The notes: generated from the sequence alone by a model not told the origin. A stretch of DNA of 64,000 bases from Hymenobacter psychrotolerans DSM 18569 (GCF_900142395.1 NZ_FRAS01000015.1:62001-126000); one strand, 5' to 3'; shown: positions 18,127 through 28,265, counted from the stretch's first letter. A program made the numbers and translations.

Positions 18127-19143
18127 ATGCCCGTTGCCGCCGTACCGCCCGCTTCGCTACCCGACCTGTTTGCCGCTTTCAACCAGCTGACCGTGCTGAT
18201 TGTGGGCGACGTGATGATGGATGCCTACGTGTGGGGCAAGGCTGCGCGCCTTTCGCCGGAGGCCCCGGTGCCGGTCGTGAATGTGAGCCGCACGGAGCAG
18301 CGCCTCGGCGGAGCTGCCAACGTGGCCCTGAACGTGCAGGCGCTGGGCGCTACGCCACTGCTATGCGCCGTGATAGGCCAGGACCAGGGCGGCGACCAGC
18401 TGCTGGAGCTGCTGCAAAGCAACAACCTTTCCGCCCAAGGCATTGTGCGTTCCGGGCACCGCCCCACCACCGTCAAGCAGCGCATTCTGGCGCACGGCCA
18501 GCAGCTGCTGCGCATCGACTCGGAAGTGGAAACCGACCTGAATGCGGCGGAAGACACGGACCTTACTGCCCGCTTCGAGCTGCTGCTAAGCCGCGCCGAT
18601 GTGGTCATTTTCGAGGACTACGACAAAGGTGTCCTCAGCGAAACCAGCATTCAGCACTTCATTCAGCTGGCCCGGCAGCGTGGCATTCCCACGGTAGTCG
18701 ATCCGAAGAAAAAGAACTTTCTGGCCTACCGCAACTGCACGCTGTTCAAGCCCAATCTGAAGGAGCTGCGCGAGGGACTGAAGCTGGAGTTTGGGGATAC
18801 GGAGGCCGACCGGCCGGATTTTGAGGCGGCTGTGGCCCGGCTGCGCGAGGTGCTGACTCCGGAAATTGTGCTGGTAACTCTTTCGGAGCGGGGCGTATTC
18901 GTGGAAAACGGCGAGCTGACGCGCACCTACATTCCGGCGCACCTGCGCAGCATCTCCGACGTGTCGGGCGCCGGCGACACGGTTATCAGCATTGCGGCGC
19001 TGTGCGTGGCGCTGGGCCTGCCGGCACCCGTTACGGCGGCGCTGGCCAACCTGGGCGGCGGGCTGGTGTGCGAGCAAGTAGGCGTAGTGCCGATTGAAAA
19101 AAGCCTGCTGCTGGCCGAAGCCCAGGAAAAACGCGTGCTCTAG
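18127..19143 (+). CDS. D-glycero-beta-D-manno-heptose-7-phosphate kinase (HldE domain I-like)
   Basis: A PfkB/ribokinase-type sugar kinase of 338 residues. Visible: the N-terminal VGDVMMDAYVWGKAARLSPEAPVPV segment typical of RfaE/HldE kinases, RLGGAANVALN, DPKKKNF, KPNLKE and the anion-hole/base motif VSGAGDT. It lacks the C-terminal nucleotidyltransferase domain of E. coli HldE, so ADP-heptose synthesis would need a separate enzyme. Heptose phosphorylation feeds LPS or S-layer glycan synthesis. The ATG at 18127 fits the usual N-terminus. It converges on the next gene with a 4-bp gap. Confidence 0.85.
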   Translation: MPVAAVPPASLPDLFAAFNQLTVLIVGDVMMDAYVWGKAARLSPEAPVPVVNVSRTEQRLGGAANVALNVQALGATPLLCAVIGQDQGGDQLLELLQSNNLSAQGIVRSGHRPTTVKQRILAHGQQLLRIDSEVETDLNAAEDTDLTARFELLLSRADVVIFEDYDKGVLSETSIQHFIQLARQRGIPTVVDPKKKNFLAYRNCTLFKPNLKELREGLKLEFGDTEADRPDFEAAVARLREVLTPEIVLVTLSERGVFVENGELTRTYIPAHLRSISDVSGAGDTVISIAALCVALGLPAPVTAALANLGGGLVCEQVGVVPIEKSLLLAEAQEKRVL

Positions 19144-19147
19144 CGGA

Positions 19148-20578
19148 CTACTGCGGCACCGCCAGCCGCACCGAATCGACGCCGAACCACGCGGCCAGCC
19201 GCGTATTCACGCCAAAGCCACACATCGGCGACACGTCATCGGGAGGAATAAAGAGCAGGCGGTTGGTAAGGGGTGGGAGCGGAGCCAGTTGCAGGGTGGT
19301 GTGCGGCGTGTGGCGGCCAGCCTGGCACAGCTTGTCGAAGCGCTGCTGCCACTGCCGGGCAAACTCCGGCGCATCGTGGCGCAGGTCGAGGGTGGCGCGG
19401 GCAGCGGGCTGCAGCATAACTACCACCAGCACCAGACTCAGCAGAATCCGAACCGAGGGCGACGCGACGCGCGCCTGCTGCGGGTTGGTGGGCAGGCTCG
19501 CCCATGCTGCTACCAGCCAGCCCAGCAGCCACCACCACACCATGATATTCGTGGCCCTAGGAATGAGCGGCACCCGCGCCCACATCAGCGCATAGGGCAC
19601 GGTGCCCAGCACCACGCCACCTACCAACACGGCCGCGCCCAGCAACAGCGGCAAGCGCAGGCCGGGCGGCCGCGCCGGCAGAATTCGTACTGCCAGCGGC
19701 CCGAAAACCAGCACCAGCACCGGAATTACCAGCATGGCAGGCTCCACAAACAGGTAGCGCAGCAGCACGGCCAGACGCGAGGCCGCCTCCTGCACCGACG
19801 CGGCCGGTACCAGTGCGCCATCCAGCTCCTGCCGGGCCGAGTTGCCCGGAGCCAGCACCGACAGGGTGCCAAAAACCAGCAGAAGAATGCCTAAGCCAAC
19901 CCACACGCGCAGGCTAAACCATTGCCGCCGGTGCAGGCTGAGGCCGGCGCCTAGCAGCATGACTAACCCCAGCAGCATAATGGTCAGCTCGTTGGCGCCG
20001 GCTGCGGCTATGGTGCCCAGGCCGGCGGCCAGTCCCCAGGCTTTCCGGGCAGCGGCACGCGGTGCCCGGTGCAGGCGCTCAACGGCCAGCGGCACCAGCA
20101 CCAGCAGCCAGGCAGCCACATGGTACACTACTATTTCGGTGAAGTAGTACAGCGCCGAAAACTTGTACGGAGCCAGCGCCACGTACAGCAGCGCCAGACC
20201 GGTGGCCAGCACGGCGGCTTCCCGGCGGCGCATCTGCCTCCCCGCCAACACCCGAACGGCCACATACAGCACCGCCACCCGCAGCACCTGGCTCAGAAGG
20301 GCCGTGAGCTGCACGCCTTCCAGCCAGCCGTAGCTGAGCGGGTTAGCCACGAACAGCAGCAGATTGGTGAAGTAGCGCCCCGACCAGTTCAGAAATAGGT
20401 ACGGCTGCGCGCCCCACAACCCATGCGTCTGCACATCCGTCGAAACCGAGAAGTCGCACAGAAACGGCTGGTTGTAGAAGCACAGAGCCAGCAGCGGCAG
20501 CCACGCCAGCAGCAGGCCCGCTGCCAGCAGCGCCACGCGGTGCGCTTTGGCCCAGAGGAAAAGGCGCTTGAATGGCAT
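19148..20578 (-). CDS. Polytopic membrane protein (DUF6056-like)
   Basis: A 476-residue integral membrane protein with about ten hydrophobic segments. The first periplasmic loop has FLCDFSVSTDV and SGRYFTN, features I associate with the DUF6056 family, which has a GT-C glycosyltransferase-like architecture. Function is not established; a role in surface glycan or lipid glycosylation is a guess. Starts 34 bp after hemE on the same strand, so it may be read through from hemE. Confidence 0.7.
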   Translation of the reverse strand: MPFKRLFLWAKAHRVALLAAGLLLAWLPLLALCFYNQPFLCDFSVSTDVQTHGLWGAQPYLFLNWSGRYFTNLLLFVANPLSYGWLEGVQLTALLSQVLRVAVLYVAVRVLAGRQMRRREAAVLATGLALLYVALAPYKFSALYYFTEIVVYHVAAWLLVLVPLAVERLHRAPRAAARKAWGLAAGLGTIAAAGANELTIMLLGLVMLLGAGLSLHRRQWFSLRVWVGLGILLLVFGTLSVLAPGNSARQELDGALVPAASVQEAASRLAVLLRYLFVEPAMLVIPVLVLVFGPLAVRILPARPPGLRLPLLLGAAVLVGGVVLGTVPYALMWARVPLIPRATNIMVWWWLLGWLVAAWASLPTNPQQARVASPSVRILLSLVLVVVMLQPAARATLDLRHDAPEFARQWQQRFDKLCQAGRHTPHTTLQLAPLPPLTNRLLFIPPDDVSPMCGFGVNTRLAAWFGVDSVRLAVPQ

Positions 20579-20612
20579 GAGTATCAGCGAGGCCGCGTTG
20601 CCCGTTTTCTGG

Positions 20613-21647
20613 TTAGCCGCGCAGCTTCGGGCTGTATTCCTTCACCGTCTCGATGAACACCTTCACGTTGTCGGGGTTGGTGTCGGGGTACACGCCGTGG
20701 CCCAGGTTGGCAATGTGGCGGTACGGGCCGAACTGGTCGAGCATAGCAATGGTGGCGGCGCGCACCTGCGCGGGCGTACCGTAGAGGGCACAGGGGTCGA
20801 GGTTGCCCTGCAGCGTTTTATCGCCCACGAGCGGACGCACGGTGCGCGCATCCTGGTTCCAGTCGAGGCCGATGGTGCGGCAAGGGAGCTGCGCGAAGTC
20901 CTCCACGGCCCAGAATGCACCTTTGGCAAACACCGTAACGGGCACCGTAGAACTAGCGGCGCAGATTTCGGCAATGTAGCGGCTGCTGAACTCCTGGTAG
21001 TGTGCCGGGGGCAGAATGCCGGCCCATGAATCAAACACCTGCACGATATTGGCTCCGGCTTCCACCTGCGCTTTCAGGTAGGCAATGGTAGTGTCCGTGA
21101 TTTTGCGCAGCAGCGCGTGCGCCAGCTCCGGCTCCTGGTAGAGCATGCGGCGGGCTTTGCTGAAGGTTTTGGAGCCGTGGCCCTCCACCATATACGCCAG
21201 AATAGTCCAGGGCGCGCCCGCAAACCCAATCAGCGGCACGCGGCCGTTCAGGGCACGCTTGGTCACGCGGATGGCTTCCAGCACGTAGGCCAGGTGCTCC
21301 TCGGGGTCGGCAATGCGCATGCGCTCCACATCGCGCGCCGACTTGATGGTTTCCGGAAACAGCGGGCCGCGGGCTTCTACCATCTCATAGGTCAGGCCCA
21401 TGGCTTCGGGCACTACCAGAATGTCGGAGAAGATGATGGCGGCGTCCACGTCCAGCGCGTCTACGGGCTGAATGGTGACTTCAGCCGCCAGATCGGGGGT
21501 TTCTACCAGCTCTTTGAAGCCACTGAGGCGGGCGCGCAGGGCACGGTATTCGGGCAGGATGCGGCCGGCCTGGCGCATCAGCCATACAGGAGTGCGCTCG
21601 GTTTCTTCGCCACGGGCGGCACGGAGGAGGAGGTCGTTCTTCAGCAT
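20613..21647 (-). CDS. hemE: Uroporphyrinogen decarboxylase
   Basis: A 344-residue heme pathway enzyme that converts uroporphyrinogen III to coproporphyrinogen III in the cytosol. Signature motifs: [10 protein letters not shown] near residue 20-30, the catalytic Asp in [16 protein letters not shown], and the C-terminal [11 protein letters not shown]. The start at 21647 places MRQAGR at the normal position. A perfect -7 box lies 8 nt upstream. Confidence 0.97.
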   Translation of the reverse strand: MLKNDLLLRAARGEETERTPVWLMRQAGRILPEYRALRARLSGFKELVETPDLAAEVTIQPVDALDVDAAIIFSDILVVPEAMGLTYEMVEARGPLFPETIKSARDVERMRIADPEEHLAYVLEAIRVTKRALNGRVPLIGFAGAPWTILAYMVEGHGSKTFSKARRMLYQEPELAHALLRKITDTTIAYLKAQVEAGANIVQVFDSWAGILPPAHYQEFSSRYIAEICAASSTVPVTVFAKGAFWAVEDFAQLPCRTIGLDWNQDARTVRPLVGDKTLQGNLDPCALYGTPAQVRAATIAMLDQFGPYRHIANLGHGVYPDTNPDNVKVFIETVKEYSPKLRG

Positions 21648-21655
21648 AGGAGCGG

Positions 21656-21663
21656 CAAAGATA
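21656..21663 (-). promoter_or_regulatory. -7 promoter box of hemE
   Basis: Minus-strand TATCTTTG (TAnnTTTG) ends 8 nt before the hemE ATG, so the transcript would have a leader of only a few nucleotides. Confidence 0.5.
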
Positions 21664-21754
21664 ACAGGCCGCTTTCGGCATTGCGCCTGAGCACGCTGAA
21701 TCCTGGTCAAACTTATTGCCGACTCCTAGAAACTAGTGAGCAGATGCCGTACTT

Positions 21755-22381
21755 CTACCGGCTCAGCCCCGGAAACAGCGCGGCAATAGCCGTAGCCAGG
21801 AAATTCACCCCGATGGCCAGCGTCAGGAAGCCCATGATGCGGGCCAGCGCTGCCATGCCGGGCCGGCCCAGAAACCGGGTCAGGCGCAACGACGACATCA
21901 GGATGATGTAAGCCGCCAGCGCTACCAGGCAGAAGCCCAGCACAATCAGGCCCATGTCGGGGAAGGTGAGCTTTTGTGTGAACAGGCCGATGCAGACGGC
22001 CATGGAGCCCGGCCCCGAGAGCATGGGCATGGCCAGCGGCGTGAAGCTGATGTCTTCTTTGTGCATGCTTTCCTCCAGCGTCGCATCCGAGACTTTGGCG
22101 CGGTTGCCGCCGGGCGTCAGCAAATCGAAGGCGGAGCGCATGAGCAGGATGCCGCCCGCAATGCGCAGATGGTGAATGTTGATGCCGAAAAAGTTGAGCA
22201 CGTACTGCCCCGCGAAAAATGAGACCATCAGCACGCCCACCATATAAAAGCACGCCCGCAGCGCCACTGCGCCCCGGTGCGCGGGCGTATCGTCTTCGGT
22301 GAGGGTGAGAAACACCGGCATGGCCCCGAAGGGGTTCACGACCGAGAACAGCGTGGTGAAGGTGGCGAGCAGAATTTCCAT
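21755..22381 (-). CDS. MarC family membrane protein
   Basis: A 208-residue inner-membrane protein with six hydrophobic segments. MarC/UPF0056 hallmarks are the N-terminal FSVVNPFGAMPVFL, the central FTPLAMPMLSGPGSM and a C-terminal helix IGVNFLATAI. Called a NAAT transporter in databases, but its role is unclear; the name does not prove antibiotic resistance. The ATG at 22381 fits the family N-terminus. Transcribed divergently from purE. Confidence 0.9.
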   Translation of the reverse strand: MEILLATFTTLFSVVNPFGAMPVFLTLTEDDTPAHRGAVALRACFYMVGVLMVSFFAGQYVLNFFGINIHHLRIAGGILLMRSAFDLLTPGGNRAKVSDATLEESMHKEDISFTPLAMPMLSGPGSMAVCIGLFTQKLTFPDMGLIVLGFCLVALAAYIILMSSLRLTRFLGRPGMAALARIMGFLTLAIGVNFLATAIAALFPGLSR

Positions 22382-22445
22382 AGGGGCGCGCAGAGGGAGA
22401 GAGTAAAGGTACGAGCCTTTGAAAATCAGCAAGCAGGGAAAAAGC

Positions 22446-22453
22446 TATGTTTG
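22446..22453 (+). promoter_or_regulatory. -7 promoter box of purE
   Basis: TATGTTTG matches TAnnTTTG, about 75 nt before the purE ATG. Confidence 0.4.
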
Positions 22454-22527
22454 GCAGATTAACCGTAGCGACGGTGCCGCGTAGAAGCCAATCCCGGCAG
22501 GTCTGTCCTGTTTTCTCTCTTTCTCCC

Positions 22528-23088
22528 ATGAGTACCATCCTTCCAGCTCCCGCTCCGGCGGCTGAAACGCCGGCTCCTTCCGATACGCCTTTGGTGGGCA
22601 TCATCATGGGCTCGCAGTCCGACCTGAAAATCATGTCGGCGGCGGCCGAGCTGCTGCGGCAGTTCGGGGTCACGTATGAAATTACGCTGGTGTCGGCTCA
22701 CCGCACGCCGCACCGCCTCGTGGAATACGCCGAAACGGCCCGTAAGCGCGGCCTGCGCGTGATTATTGCGGGTGGCGGGGGCGCGGCCCACCTGCCCGGT
22801 ATGGTGGCCTCGTTCACCACGCTGCCGGTTATCGGGGTGCCCATCAACTCGGCTACTTCCATCCAGGGGCTCGATTCCATCCTGTCGATGCTGCAGATGC
22901 CGGCCGGGGTGCCCGTGGCCACGGTGGCGCTGGAAGGTGCTACCAACGCCGCCGTGCTGGCCACCCAAATGCTGGCCCTGAGCAATGCGCGCCTCGCCGA
23001 TGTACTGGAAAAGTACCGCACCTCGCTCAAGGATAAGGTTATGCGTACCATTGAGGAATTGCGCAAAGGCGGTTTCAGCGACGACTAA
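22528..23088 (+). CDS. purE: N5-carboxyaminoimidazole ribonucleotide mutase
   Basis: A 186-residue class I PurE that converts N5-CAIR to CAIR in purine synthesis. Motifs: IIMGSQSDLKIM, VSAHRTPHRL, IIAGGGGAAHLPGM and GVPINS. An N-terminal Pro/Ala-rich extension of about 20 residues precedes the domain. The ATG at 22528 begins it. No purK lies nearby. Confidence 0.96.
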   Translation: MSTILPAPAPAAETPAPSDTPLVGIIMGSQSDLKIMSAAAELLRQFGVTYEITLVSAHRTPHRLVEYAETARKRGLRVIIAGGGGAAHLPGMVASFTTLPVIGVPINSATSIQGLDSILSMLQMPAGVPVATVALEGATNAAVLATQMLALSNARLADVLEKYRTSLKDKVMRTIEELRKGGFSDD

Positions 23089-23145
23089 GCCGAGTTCCGC
23101 CCGTTTCTGCCGCTCGCTCTCCCTTCTCTCCCTACCACACCACTA

Positions 23146-24318
23146 GTGCCCGACTTCGCTACTCTTCCTCTCTGGCTCACCTTCCTGCATGGCCTGAATC
23201 TGCTGCTGACCGTGGCTACGCTGGTGGCTACGCTGCTGCCTTTGCTGAAAGAAACGGCCTGGTGGATCCGGATATTCGACTTTCCGCGCCTGCAGATTGT
23301 GGCCGTGGCACTGGTCACTATTGGGGGCGGGCTGCTGCTGGGCTGGCATGAACTGCCGGACTATTGGGGCCTGGGCGCCCTGGGGGCGCTGCTGGGGGCC
23401 GTGCTGTACCAGTGGTTCCGCATCATGCCCTACACACGTCTGGCCAGCAAGCAGGTTGGCGACAGCACGCTCAAAGACGGGGAGCGGCACCTGAGTCTGG
23501 CTGTGATGAACGTGCTGCAGTACAACAAGCAGGGCGACAAGGCGCTGGCCGTGCTGCAGGACATTGACCCCGACGTTATTATGGCCGTCGAAACGGACCA
23601 GTGGTGGTATGAGCAGCTCAAGCCGCTGGAGCAAACCCACCCCTACACCTGCCACGAGCCCCTCGACAACACCTACGGCCTGCTGTTTTTCTCGCGCCTG
23701 CCCCTGGAAAACTGTGTGGTGAAATACCTGCTCGATGATGATGTGCCTTCGCTGCACACCCGCGTGCAGCTGCGCGACGGCCAGACCTGGGTCCGCCTGT
23801 TTGGCCTGCATCCCAAGCCGCCGGCGCCCGCCGAGTCCAAAACCAGCACCAAGCGCGACGCGGAGCTGCTGCTGGTAGGGAAGGAGATTGAAAAGTGCGA
23901 AGAGCCCACCATCGTATTCGGCGACATGAACGACGTGGCCTGGTCGCACACGTCCGAGCTGTTCCGGCGCATCAGTGGCCTGCTCGACCCGCGGGTGGGC
24001 CGCGGCCTGCTGCCCACTTTCCACGCCGAATATTCGCTGCTGCGCTGGCCCCTCGACCACGTGTTTGTATCGCCTGATTTCAAGGTGGACGACATGGAGC
24101 GACTGCCCTACGTCGGGTCCGACCATTTCCCCATCTACATCAAGCTCAGCTACGAGCCCCACGACAAGGCCGAGCAGGAGGCAAATGCCGAGGAGGCCGA
24201 TGCCGACGACCATGTGGAGGCCGTTGAGAAAATCAAGGAGGGTTTTGAGGAGGAAGACGAAGAAGAGGCCGAAGAAGCCGCCAACCCCAACCGCCCCAAA
24301 AAGGAGCTGACAACGTAA
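23146..24318 (+). CDS. Membrane-anchored endonuclease/exonuclease/phosphatase (EEP) family protein
   Basis: A 390-residue protein with a GTG start (23146), since no ATG precedes the first hydrophobic segment. Residues about 1-95 hold three predicted membrane helices. From about residue 110 an EEP domain follows, with FGDMNDVAW (metal and catalytic residues), PLDHVFVS and the terminal VGSDHFPI, so the active site is preserved. The last 45 residues are extremely acidic (EEDEEEAEE). Substrate unknown: a phosphodiesterase on lipid, nucleic acid or sugar phosphate is possible. 57 bp after purE, possibly co-transcribed. Confidence 0.85.
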   Translation: MPDFATLPLWLTFLHGLNLLLTVATLVATLLPLLKETAWWIRIFDFPRLQIVAVALVTIGGGLLLGWHELPDYWGLGALGALLGAVLYQWFRIMPYTRLASKQVGDSTLKDGERHLSLAVMNVLQYNKQGDKALAVLQDIDPDVIMAVETDQWWYEQLKPLEQTHPYTCHEPLDNTYGLLFFSRLPLENCVVKYLLDDDVPSLHTRVQLRDGQTWVRLFGLHPKPPAPAESKTSTKRDAELLLVGKEIEKCEEPTIVFGDMNDVAWSHTSELFRRISGLLDPRVGRGLLPTFHAEYSLLRWPLDHVFVSPDFKVDDMERLPYVGSDHFPIYIKLSYEPHDKAEQEANAEEADADDHVEAVEKIKEGFEEEDEEEAEEAANPNRPKKELTT

Positions 24319-24329
24319 GTGCCGGCCGG

Positions 24330-25478
24330 CTACAGGTCCTCATAAAGCCAGGCCATCTGGCTGCGGCTTACGGCGGCCGGCAGGAGCCGCATGACAGTAT
24401 TACGCAGGGAGGTCAGCAGCGGGTTTTCGAGCTGCCCAACGCGGCCCAACTGCCAGGAAGTGCGCACAATGCGCGTAGTACGCGGCAGGCGCCGCTGCTC
24501 AAAACGACGGAAGGCAGCCGGCAAAGCGGGGTGCGCGGCCATGCACCGGGCCAGCACGGCGGCATCTTCAACGGCCATGCCCGCGCCCTGGCCCAGGTTG
24601 GGCGTTGTGGCGTGGCCGGCATCACCGAGGAGCAGTACGCGGCCGTAGGCGAGGTGGGAGAGGGGCCTGAGGTCCAGAATGTCGTTCCAGAGAAGCCGGT
24701 CGGCGCGGGTCAGGTGCAGCAGGTCCGGAATGGGCGCCGGAAACCCGGCAAATTCGCGCTGCAGATCCGCTAGGTGGTAGGCGCGGAACGTGGAGGAGTG
24801 GGGCTGCGGGCTGTTCAGGCAGGCAAACCAATACACGCGCCCCTCACCAACCGGCACGTACCCAAACCGCCGCCCACTGTTGCCCCACACCTCACACGAC
24901 TCACCAGCCGGCAGCCCCAACGATGCCGCATCGGCCACGGCCCGCCAGCAGGTGTAGCCGGCATAGCGCGGAGTGGCGGATGGCAGGAGCTGCCGGCGCA
25001 CACGCGAGTGAATGCCGTCGGCGGCCAGTAGGGCGTCGGCAGTGGCGCTGCTGCCATCCGCAAACCAGACCTTCACGCCCGTAGCCTCTTCCTCGAATCG
25101 TTCCAGCGCACAGCCCAGTTGCACAGTGCCGGCTGGCAGTTCCGCCAGTAATGCCCGCTGCAGTTCGGCCCGATGAATGCCCAGGTTGTCGAAGCCCAGA
25201 CGCTGCGTGAAAACCGACGTGTCGGCTGTTTGCAGCAGGCGGCCCGACTGCTCGCGCAGGTCGAGGCGCGTGACCGGGACGCCGTGGGGGCGTATGGCGT
25301 CGTGCAGGCCTAGCTCGCTCAATGCCCGCATAGCATTAGCGCCCAGCACGAGGCCCGCGCCTACTTCGCGCAGCTCCGGCGCCGCTTCATACACATGCAC
25401 TGTGTGGCCTAGCCGGAGTAGCGCATGCGCCGCTGCCAGGCCACCAATGCCGCCGCCGATAATGATGATGTGTGCCAT
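24330..25478 (-). CDS. FAD-dependent aromatic-ring-type monooxygenase
   Basis: A 382-residue group A flavoprotein. The start at 25478 places the Rossmann motif IIIIGGGIGGLAAAHAL at residue 4. Later come the DG motif region (ADALLAADGIHSRVR) and the GD motif (RVLLLGDAGHATTPNLGQGAG). It resembles salicylate hydroxylase/TetX/zeaxanthin-epoxidase-like enzymes; the substrate cannot be read. Some homologues inactivate tetracyclines, but nothing here shows that specificity. Convergent with the EEP gene, 11 bp apart. Confidence 0.88.
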   Translation of the reverse strand: MAHIIIIGGGIGGLAAAHALLRLGHTVHVYEAAPELREVGAGLVLGANAMRALSELGLHDAIRPHGVPVTRLDLREQSGRLLQTADTSVFTQRLGFDNLGIHRAELQRALLAELPAGTVQLGCALERFEEEATGVKVWFADGSSATADALLAADGIHSRVRRQLLPSATPRYAGYTCWRAVADAASLGLPAGESCEVWGNSGRRFGYVPVGEGRVYWFACLNSPQPHSSTFRAYHLADLQREFAGFPAPIPDLLHLTRADRLLWNDILDLRPLSHLAYGRVLLLGDAGHATTPNLGQGAGMAVEDAAVLARCMAAHPALPAAFRRFEQRRLPRTTRIVRTSWQLGRVGQLENPLLTSLRNTVMRLLPAAVSRSQMAWLYEDL

Positions 25479-25639
25479 AGCTGCAAGAAAGCACTGCCAC
25501 GCTAAGTGCAGCGGGCTTAAGTAGAGTAAGCACTGATTCTGCAAGGAAAATAGCTTCCACAGTTGAGGTATGTGTGTTTTGGTGGCCTATTTTGTTAATA
25601 TTTACTGATCTTCCTTTTCCTGAGCAACCCAACCATACT

Positions 25640-26069
25640 ATGCCGCTTTCCTTCGCGCAGCCACGCCTGCGGATTTATTTTTGAGAATGCTGTAGGCAAA
25701 CTGCTCGAGCATCCTGATGGCTACGCGGTGGTGAAGTACAACGCCGGCAAGCGCCAGTTTGAAGAACTTCAGGCATTCCTGACGCACGCCAGCACCCTGC
25801 TCCATACGTGCGGCTGGCACAAGCTCCTCGGCGACCAGCGCGCAATGGTAGCTTTCACAGAGGAGGAGCGTCTCTGGATCAATAATAACTGGTTGACGGA
25901 TGCTCATAATAAGGACAAAGCCATTTACGCCGCCATCCTGATTGCGCACGACGTATTTGCCCGGCTCTCGATGAACCTGGTCATGACACAGAATAAAGAG
26001 TCGTCACTGACATATCGTTTATTTGAAGACGAAACGGCTGCGGCTGCCTGGCTACAGCAACTGGCGTAG
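25640..26069 (+). pseudogene. Small conserved gene with apparent +1 frameshift near its start
   Basis: An ATG at 25640 opens MPLSFAQPRLRIYF and meets TGA at 25682 inside a five-T run. Skipping one T there continues directly into ENAVGKLLEHPDGYAVVKYN and on to a stop at 26069 (last 113 residues from a GTG at 25728 are uninterrupted). The joined product, about 142 residues, looks like one coherent protein, with C-terminal YRLFEDETAAAAWLQQL resembling STAS/SpoIIAA-like proteins. It may be a real frameshift mutation, a sequencing error in the T run, or a gene starting downstream at the GTG. Confidence 0.6.
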
Positions 26070-26110
26070 CTGCGGCTTTACTCCTGGAGAAGCTGTTCAC
26101 ACTTTTCAAC

Positions 26111-26147
26111 AAAAAAGGCCCGGAGCACATTGCTCCGGGCCTTTTTT
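26111..26147. terminator. Bidirectional terminator
   Basis: Perfect stem AAAAAAGGCCCGGAGCA with its complement and T runs on both strands. It serves dnaK (minus) and the small gene at 25640 (plus). Confidence 0.85.
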
Positions 26148-26193
26148 GTTGCACCCGAATCAGGCTGACACTGAAATCAGCGCTGAGGCAGGC

Positions 26194-28146
26194 TTACTTC
26201 TTGCCGTCTACTTCTTCGTAGTCAACGTCCGTCACGTTGTCGTGCGGCTGGCCCTGCTGGCCGTTGCCACCGGGCTGGCCGGCACCACCGAAGGGGTTGC
26301 CACCGTCTGCGCCGGGCTGGCCATCGGCACCGCCCTGGGTAGCGGCGTACATTTCCTGCGAAGCCGCCTGCCACGCCGTGTTGATGGCTTCCATAGCCGT
26401 ATCGATCTGGCTGATGTCTTTGCTCTCGTGGGCCTTCTTCAGGTCAGCCAGCGCATTTTCAACGGCCGTTTTGTTGCCGGCGCTCAGCTTGTCGCCGTAC
26501 TCATTCAGTTGCTTTTCCGTCTGGAAAATCATCGAGTCGGCCGCGTTGATTTTGCCGATACGCTCGGTTTCGGCTTTGTCAGCTTCGGCGTTGGCGGCAG
26601 CTTCGTTGCGCATGCGCTCAATGTCAGCGTCCGTCAGGCCGGAAGAGGCTTCAATGCGGATTTTCTGCTCTTTGCCCGTGCCTTTGTCTTTGGCCGATAC
26701 GTGCAGAATGCCGTTGGCGTCAATGTCAAAGGTTACTTCGATTTGCGGAACACCGCGGGGTGCTGGCGGAATCGAGTCGAGGTGGAAGCGGCCGATGGTG
26801 CGGTTCTGCGAAGCCAGCGGACGCTCGCCCTGCAGCACGTGAATCTCTACCGAAGGCTGGTTGTCGGAAGCCGTCGAGAAAGTCTCGGACTTCTTGGTCG
26901 GGATGGTCGTGTTCGACTCGATAAGCTTGGTCATCACGCCGCCCATCGTCTCGATACCGAGCGACAGAGGCGTTACGTCGAGCAGGAGCACATCCTTCAC
27001 TTCACCGGTCAGTACACCGCCCTGGATGGCAGCGCCCACGGCTACTACTTCGTCGGGGTTTACGCCCTTCGAAGGCTTCTTGCCGAAGAACTTCTCAACT
27101 TCTTCCTGAATGCGCGGAATACGCGTCGAGCCACCTACCAGGATTACTTCGTCGATATCGGAAGTGCTCAGGCCGGCGTCTTGCAGCGCTTTTTTGCAGG
27201 GCTCCATCGAGCGGCGCACCAGCGAGTCAGCCAGCTGCTCGAACTTCGCACGGCTCAGCTTTACCACCAGGTGTTTCGGGCCCGAAGCGGTAGCCGTTAC
27301 GTAGGGCAGGTTGATTTCCGTTTCCGTCGACGACGACAGCTCTACTTTGGCTTTCTCAGCGGCTTCTTTCAGGCGCTGGAGGGCCATAGCGTCTTTGCGC
27401 AGGTCGAGGCCTTCGTTTTCGCTGGCGAAGGTTTCGGCCAGGAAGTTGATGATAACCTGGTCGAAGTCGTCGCCGCCGAGGTGGGTGTCACCGTTGGTGC
27501 TCAGTACTTCGAATACGCCGTCGCCGAGCTCCAGGATGGAAATATCGAACGTACCACCGCCGAGGTCATACACGGCAATCTTCTGGTCTTTGTGCTTCTT
27601 ATCGAGGCCGTACGCCAGCGCTGCTGCCGTCGGCTCGTTGATGATGCGCTTTACATCGAGGCCGGCAATGGCACCGGCTTCTTTGGTGGCCTGACGCTGG
27701 GCATCGTTGAAGTAAGCAGGTACCGTAATAACGGCTTCCGTCACGGGCTGGCCCAGGTAGTCTTCGGCGGTCTGCTTCATCTTCTGCAGAACCATGGCCG
27801 AAATTTCCTGCGGCGTATACTGCCGGTCGCCAATCTGTACGGCTACCGTGTTGTTGGAGCCTTTTACCAGCTGGTACGAAACGTTTTTGGCTTCTTCGGT
27901 TACTTCACCAAAGCCGCGGCCCATAAAACGCTTGATTGACTGAAGCGTGTTGGTAGGGTTGGTAATGGCCTGACGCTTAGCGGGGTCACCTACTTTACGT
28001 TCGCCTTTACCGTTGTCGAGGAACGCCACGATGGAGGGAGTCGTGCGGCGGCCTTCGCTGTTCGGAATTACCACCGGCTCGTTGCCTTCCATTACGGCCA
28101 CGCACGAGTTGGTGGTGCCGAGGTCAATACCGATTATTTTGCCCAT
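26194..28146 (-). CDS. dnaK: Molecular chaperone DnaK (Hsp70)
   Basis: A 650-residue Hsp70. ATPase domain motifs: [16 protein letters not shown] (about 5-20), [16 protein letters not shown] and [11 protein letters not shown]. The linker [16 protein letters not shown] leads into the substrate-binding domain. The C-terminal tail is Gly/Gln-rich and ends YEEVDGKK. It folds nascent and stressed proteins with DnaJ and GrpE, which are not adjacent here. Monocistronic. The 5' region contains a palindrome at 28251-28265. Confidence 0.98.
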   Translation of the reverse strand: MGKIIGIDLGTTNSCVAVMEGNEPVVIPNSEGRRTTPSIVAFLDNGKGERKVGDPAKRQAITNPTNTLQSIKRFMGRGFGEVTEEAKNVSYQLVKGSNNTVAVQIGDRQYTPQEISAMVLQKMKQTAEDYLGQPVTEAVITVPAYFNDAQRQATKEAGAIAGLDVKRIINEPTAAALAYGLDKKHKDQKIAVYDLGGGTFDISILELGDGVFEVLSTNGDTHLGGDDFDQVIINFLAETFASENEGLDLRKDAMALQRLKEAAEKAKVELSSSTETEINLPYVTATASGPKHLVVKLSRAKFEQLADSLVRRSMEPCKKALQDAGLSTSDIDEVILVGGSTRIPRIQEEVEKFFGKKPSKGVNPDEVVAVGAAIQGGVLTGEVKDVLLLDVTPLSLGIETMGGVMTKLIESNTTIPTKKSETFSTASDNQPSVEIHVLQGERPLASQNRTIGRFHLDSIPPAPRGVPQIEVTFDIDANGILHVSAKDKGTGKEQKIRIEASSGLTDADIERMRNEAAANAEADKAETERIGKINAADSMIFQTEKQLNEYGDKLSAGNKTAVENALADLKKAHESKDISQIDTAMEAINTAWQAASQEMYAATQGGADGQPGADGGNPFGGAGQPGGNGQQGQPHDNVTDVDYEEVDGKK

Positions 28147-28250
28147 TTGACTGGTTATTGTTAGGAGTTGGAGTGTCAGATACTAGGTGCGAATTACTCG
28201 CATCGGGGGAATTACAAGACGCGTACCAGCCCCGGAAAAAGCCTTTTTTC

Positions 28251-28265
28251 GTGACAGATTGTCAC
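28251..28265. promoter_or_regulatory. Palindrome upstream of dnaK
   Basis: GTGACA-GAT-TGTCAC, a perfect 6-bp-arm palindrome about 105 bp upstream of dnaK. It is the only clear operator-like symmetry in this 200-bp upstream region; no CIRCE (TTAGCACTC-N9-GAGTGCTAA) is present. A heat-shock or other regulator site is inference. Confidence 0.4.

Noticed and set aside
21755..22381. Antibiotic resistance function of the MarC protein
   Set aside because: The family name is historical; no sequence evidence supports drug export.
28147..28250. CIRCE element before dnaK
   Set aside because: No TTAGCACTC-N9-GAGTGCTAA-like symmetry is present.
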